From NCBI RefSeq assembly GCF_900100115.1, contig NZ_FNKL01000004.1:930001-994000 (forward strand): a stretch of DNA of 64,000 bases, in the 5' to 3' direction. The position numbers and the translations under genes were made by a program. The notes below the pieces were generated by a model that was given only the letters and a program-made list of their open reading frames with translations, was not told the DNA's origin and did not search any database. Every line of letters begins with the position of its first letter. Position 1 is the first letter of the stretch. Origin of the DNA: Chryseobacterium soldanellicola. GTDB taxonomy: Bacteria > Bacteroidota > Bacteroidia > Flavobacteriales > Weeksellaceae. Below are positions 62,397-64,000 of the stretch, in pieces.

Positions 62397-64000
62397 TTAA
62401 CTCGCAACTCCATCAATAAACACTTCTACAAAATCCTGCACTTTCTGAATAATTCTTCTTCCGATATTATTACGTTCAGTAAGCTTTGGTTTTATTTCAA
62501 GTAGCTTTAGTGTATCACTTATTTTAGGAGTTTTGGAAGTAAAAAGAAAATCATCAATAGCATCTCTGAATCTATCTTTATTCAAAGATTCTTCGGTAGC
62601 AATTTTCTCAAACGCTGATGTTTTTTCTTTATTCCAATATTTTTCAAACTCTTCATTGACAATGTCTCCATCAGAAATATGAGGAAGGTTTTCTTCTATA
62701 AATTTTTCTATCAGCTCTTTTTTGCTTCGTAATTTTGCGTCGCCGGAAAGAATATCTCTGATTTCTTTTTTCTTTTTTTCTAATTTATCGCCTTTTAGAT
62801 TTGAATTGGTAAGATTGGCTAATAAAGTAAGAATATAACTTACATTAATTTCATCACGGTGTATCAGTTCTAACTCAAAATCCACATCATCTAAAATGCT
62901 TGCTTTTCCTTCTCCTCCTTTTGGTTTTGTCTCATTCCAAATATCCAAATATTTGCTTTTGTATCCGTCAAATTCAAATTCAGTCATTTCCAATTTCTCA
63001 AAATCGAAATCTGCAAATGATTTTAAGACATTCAGAACACGCATTACCTCACGGAAAGCGGTTATAAATTCAAACTTTTCCTGTTCGGTTTGATAACTGT
63101 TGACACTGTCAATTTCAGGGGCTACCATCTTTAATGTATCTAAAGCAGCGTTGAAAAGCTCAATGTAATCTTCAATCGGTAGAATAATAATTTCCTGAAT
63201 TGCTTCTTTATTGGAAAATAAAGTTACCGCATCATCGGTTGCAGATTTTAGATTTCTAAAACAAACAATATTTCCTTGCGATTTTTTTTCGCCTAACAAT
63301 CTGTTGGTGCGTGAGAATGCTTGAATCAATCCGTGATACTTTAGATTTTTATCAACAAATAAAGTATTTAATTGTGGACTGTCAAATCCGGTCAGAAACA
63401 TATTTACAACAATGATTAAGTCAACTTCTTTACTACGAACTCTTTTGGCGATATCATTGTAGTAATTGTAGAAACTCTGGCTGTCTTTGGTCGTAAAGTT
63501 GGTTCCAAACATTTCATTGTAGTGCCCAATATATCTTTCTAATACATTTCTGCTATGAGAATCTCCATATTGCGCCTGCAGTTCTGCAACCATTCCAAAT
63601 TCGGGTTCTTCATAGGTCCCATTTGCATCTTTAGATTCTTCATTAGTTCCATAGCTGAAAATAGTTGCAATTTTTAAGCTGTGTTTGCCTTCCTCTTTTT
63701 TCTTTTGGAAAAGGTCATAATACTTCTGCAAAACATCAATACTACTTACACAGAACATTGCATTAAAACTACCGCTGTGAGTTTTTCTTGCATATTCTGC
63801 GATGAGATAATCTGCAATTTTCTCAAGTCGTTTCGAGCTTTCAAGAAGTTCCTGTGTATTTATTGCTTCAACATCAGTATCAATGTAAATATTGCTTCCT
63901 TCTTTTTCCTTGTATCTTCCAACATATTCTACGGAAAACTTCAGAACATTGTCATCCCGAATCGCATCTGTAATTACATATTTATGCAGACAATCTTCAA
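62397..64000 (-). CDS. hsdR: Type I restriction enzyme R subunit, C-terminal part
   Basis: The frame is open from the right edge to a stop at 62397, giving 534 residues; the N-terminus with nuclease and helicase motifs I-III lies outside. Seen here: the second RecA-like domain with NAMFCVSSIDVLQKYYDLF, motif V-like VVNMFLTGFDSPQLNTLFVDK, and motif VI-like GLIQAFSRTNRLLGEKK, followed by the helical C-terminal domain that docks on the HsdM/HsdS methylase (LELIHRDEINVSYILTLLANL, RRIIQKVQDFVEVFIDGVAS). It is the ATP-driven DNA translocase and cutter of a type I system. It is not functionally linked to the glycan locus. Confidence 0.93.
   Translation of the reverse strand, partial: EDCLHKYVITDAIRDDNVLKFSVEYVGRYKEKEGSNIYIDTDVEAINTQELLESSKRLEKIADYLIAEYARKTHSGSFNAMFCVSSIDVLQKYYDLFQKKKEEGKHSLKIATIFSYGTNEESKDANGTYEEPEFGMVAELQAQYGDSHSRNVLERYIGHYNEMFGTNFTTKDSQSFYNYYNDIAKRVRSKEVDLIIVVNMFLTGFDSPQLNTLFVDKNLKYHGLIQAFSRTNRLLGEKKSQGNIVCFRNLKSATDDAVTLFSNKEAIQEIIILPIEDYIELFNAALDTLKMVAPEIDSVNSYQTEQEKFEFITAFREVMRVLNVLKSFADFDFEKLEMTEFEFDGYKSKYLDIWNETKPKGGEGKASILDDVDFELELIHRDEINVSYILTLLANLTNSNLKGDKLEKKKKEIRDILSGDAKLRSKKELIEKFIEENLPHISDGDIVNEEFEKYWNKEKTSAFEKIATEESLNKDRFRDAIDDFLFTSKTPKISDTLKLLEIKPKLTERNNIGRRIIQKVQDFVEVFIDGVAS

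Noticed and set aside
1..64000. tRNA or rRNA genes
   Set aside because: No cloverleaf-like or rRNA-like sequence was recognised on reading; this is not a substitute for a tRNA scan.

Overview
The window looks like a chromosomal segment of a Chryseobacterium-type flavobacterium (Bacteroidota, Weeksellaceae). The evidence is the AT-rich composition, TAnnTTTG-type -7 promoter elements, SusC/SusD and T9SS sorting-domain proteins, a PNGase F-like secreted enzyme, a fused DAHP synthase/chorismate mutase, and weak Shine-Dalgarno use. Species assignment is inference from gene content; no search was run.

Left part (1-25.9 kb): mostly housekeeping and small accessory genes. These are a DUF4294 protein (cut by the left edge), an M42 metallopeptidase, rpe, a DUF1772 membrane protein, a GH29 alpha-L-fucosidase, ndk, rsgA, DAHP synthase/chorismate mutase, and dnaX with an A10 slippery run that splits gamma and tau reading frames. 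Then come a serine palmitoyltransferase-like AOS enzyme with a TetR regulator, a LuxR-type regulator divergent from a DUF1349 protein, a probably frameshifted hypothetical gene, a CPA1 Na+/H+ antiporter, a T9SS-exported PNGase F-like glycoamidase, and a GC-rich palindrome island. Next are a TNT-like (NAD+ glycohydrolase toxin fold) surface lipoprotein with a zinc-ribbon partner, an orphan flavoprotein, a DUF892 protein, and a VWA + MoxR/ChlI-like AAA+ pair.

Centre and right (26-62.3 kb): a large polysaccharide utilisation locus for rhamnogalacturonan I joined to a complete L-rhamnose catabolic route. Plus strand: GH28, a DUF4450-like protein, a second six-hairpin-like enzyme, a GntR regulator with a sugar-binding domain, and an NTF2-like secreted protein. 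Minus strand: SusC/SusD, bifunctional rhamnulose-1-P aldolase/lactaldehyde dehydrogenase, RhaI, rhamnulokinase and an FMN-dependent L-lactate dehydrogenase; then RhaT, GH105, PL11, a DUF4350-like protein, GH106, CE12 esterase, GH2 and a second GH28 with variant active-site motifs. Expected flow: PL11 and GH28 cut the backbone, the esterase removes acetyl groups, GH105/GH106/GH2 trim oligomers, SusCD imports them, RhaT brings rhamnose across the inner membrane, and RhaI-kinase-aldolase/dehydrogenase-LldD convert it to DHAP and pyruvate. Galacturonate catabolic genes are not in the window.

Two repeated cis-elements tie the locus together. A palindrome TGnAATCGATTnCA (five sites) is the likely operator of the GntR protein. 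A GCAGGAT direct repeat lies a nearly constant distance upstream of -7 boxes at susC, the aldolase gene and the minus-strand GH28. Several REP-like extragenic palindromes sit between the locus genes. At the right edge (62.4-64 kb) is the C-terminal part of a type I restriction HsdR subunit.
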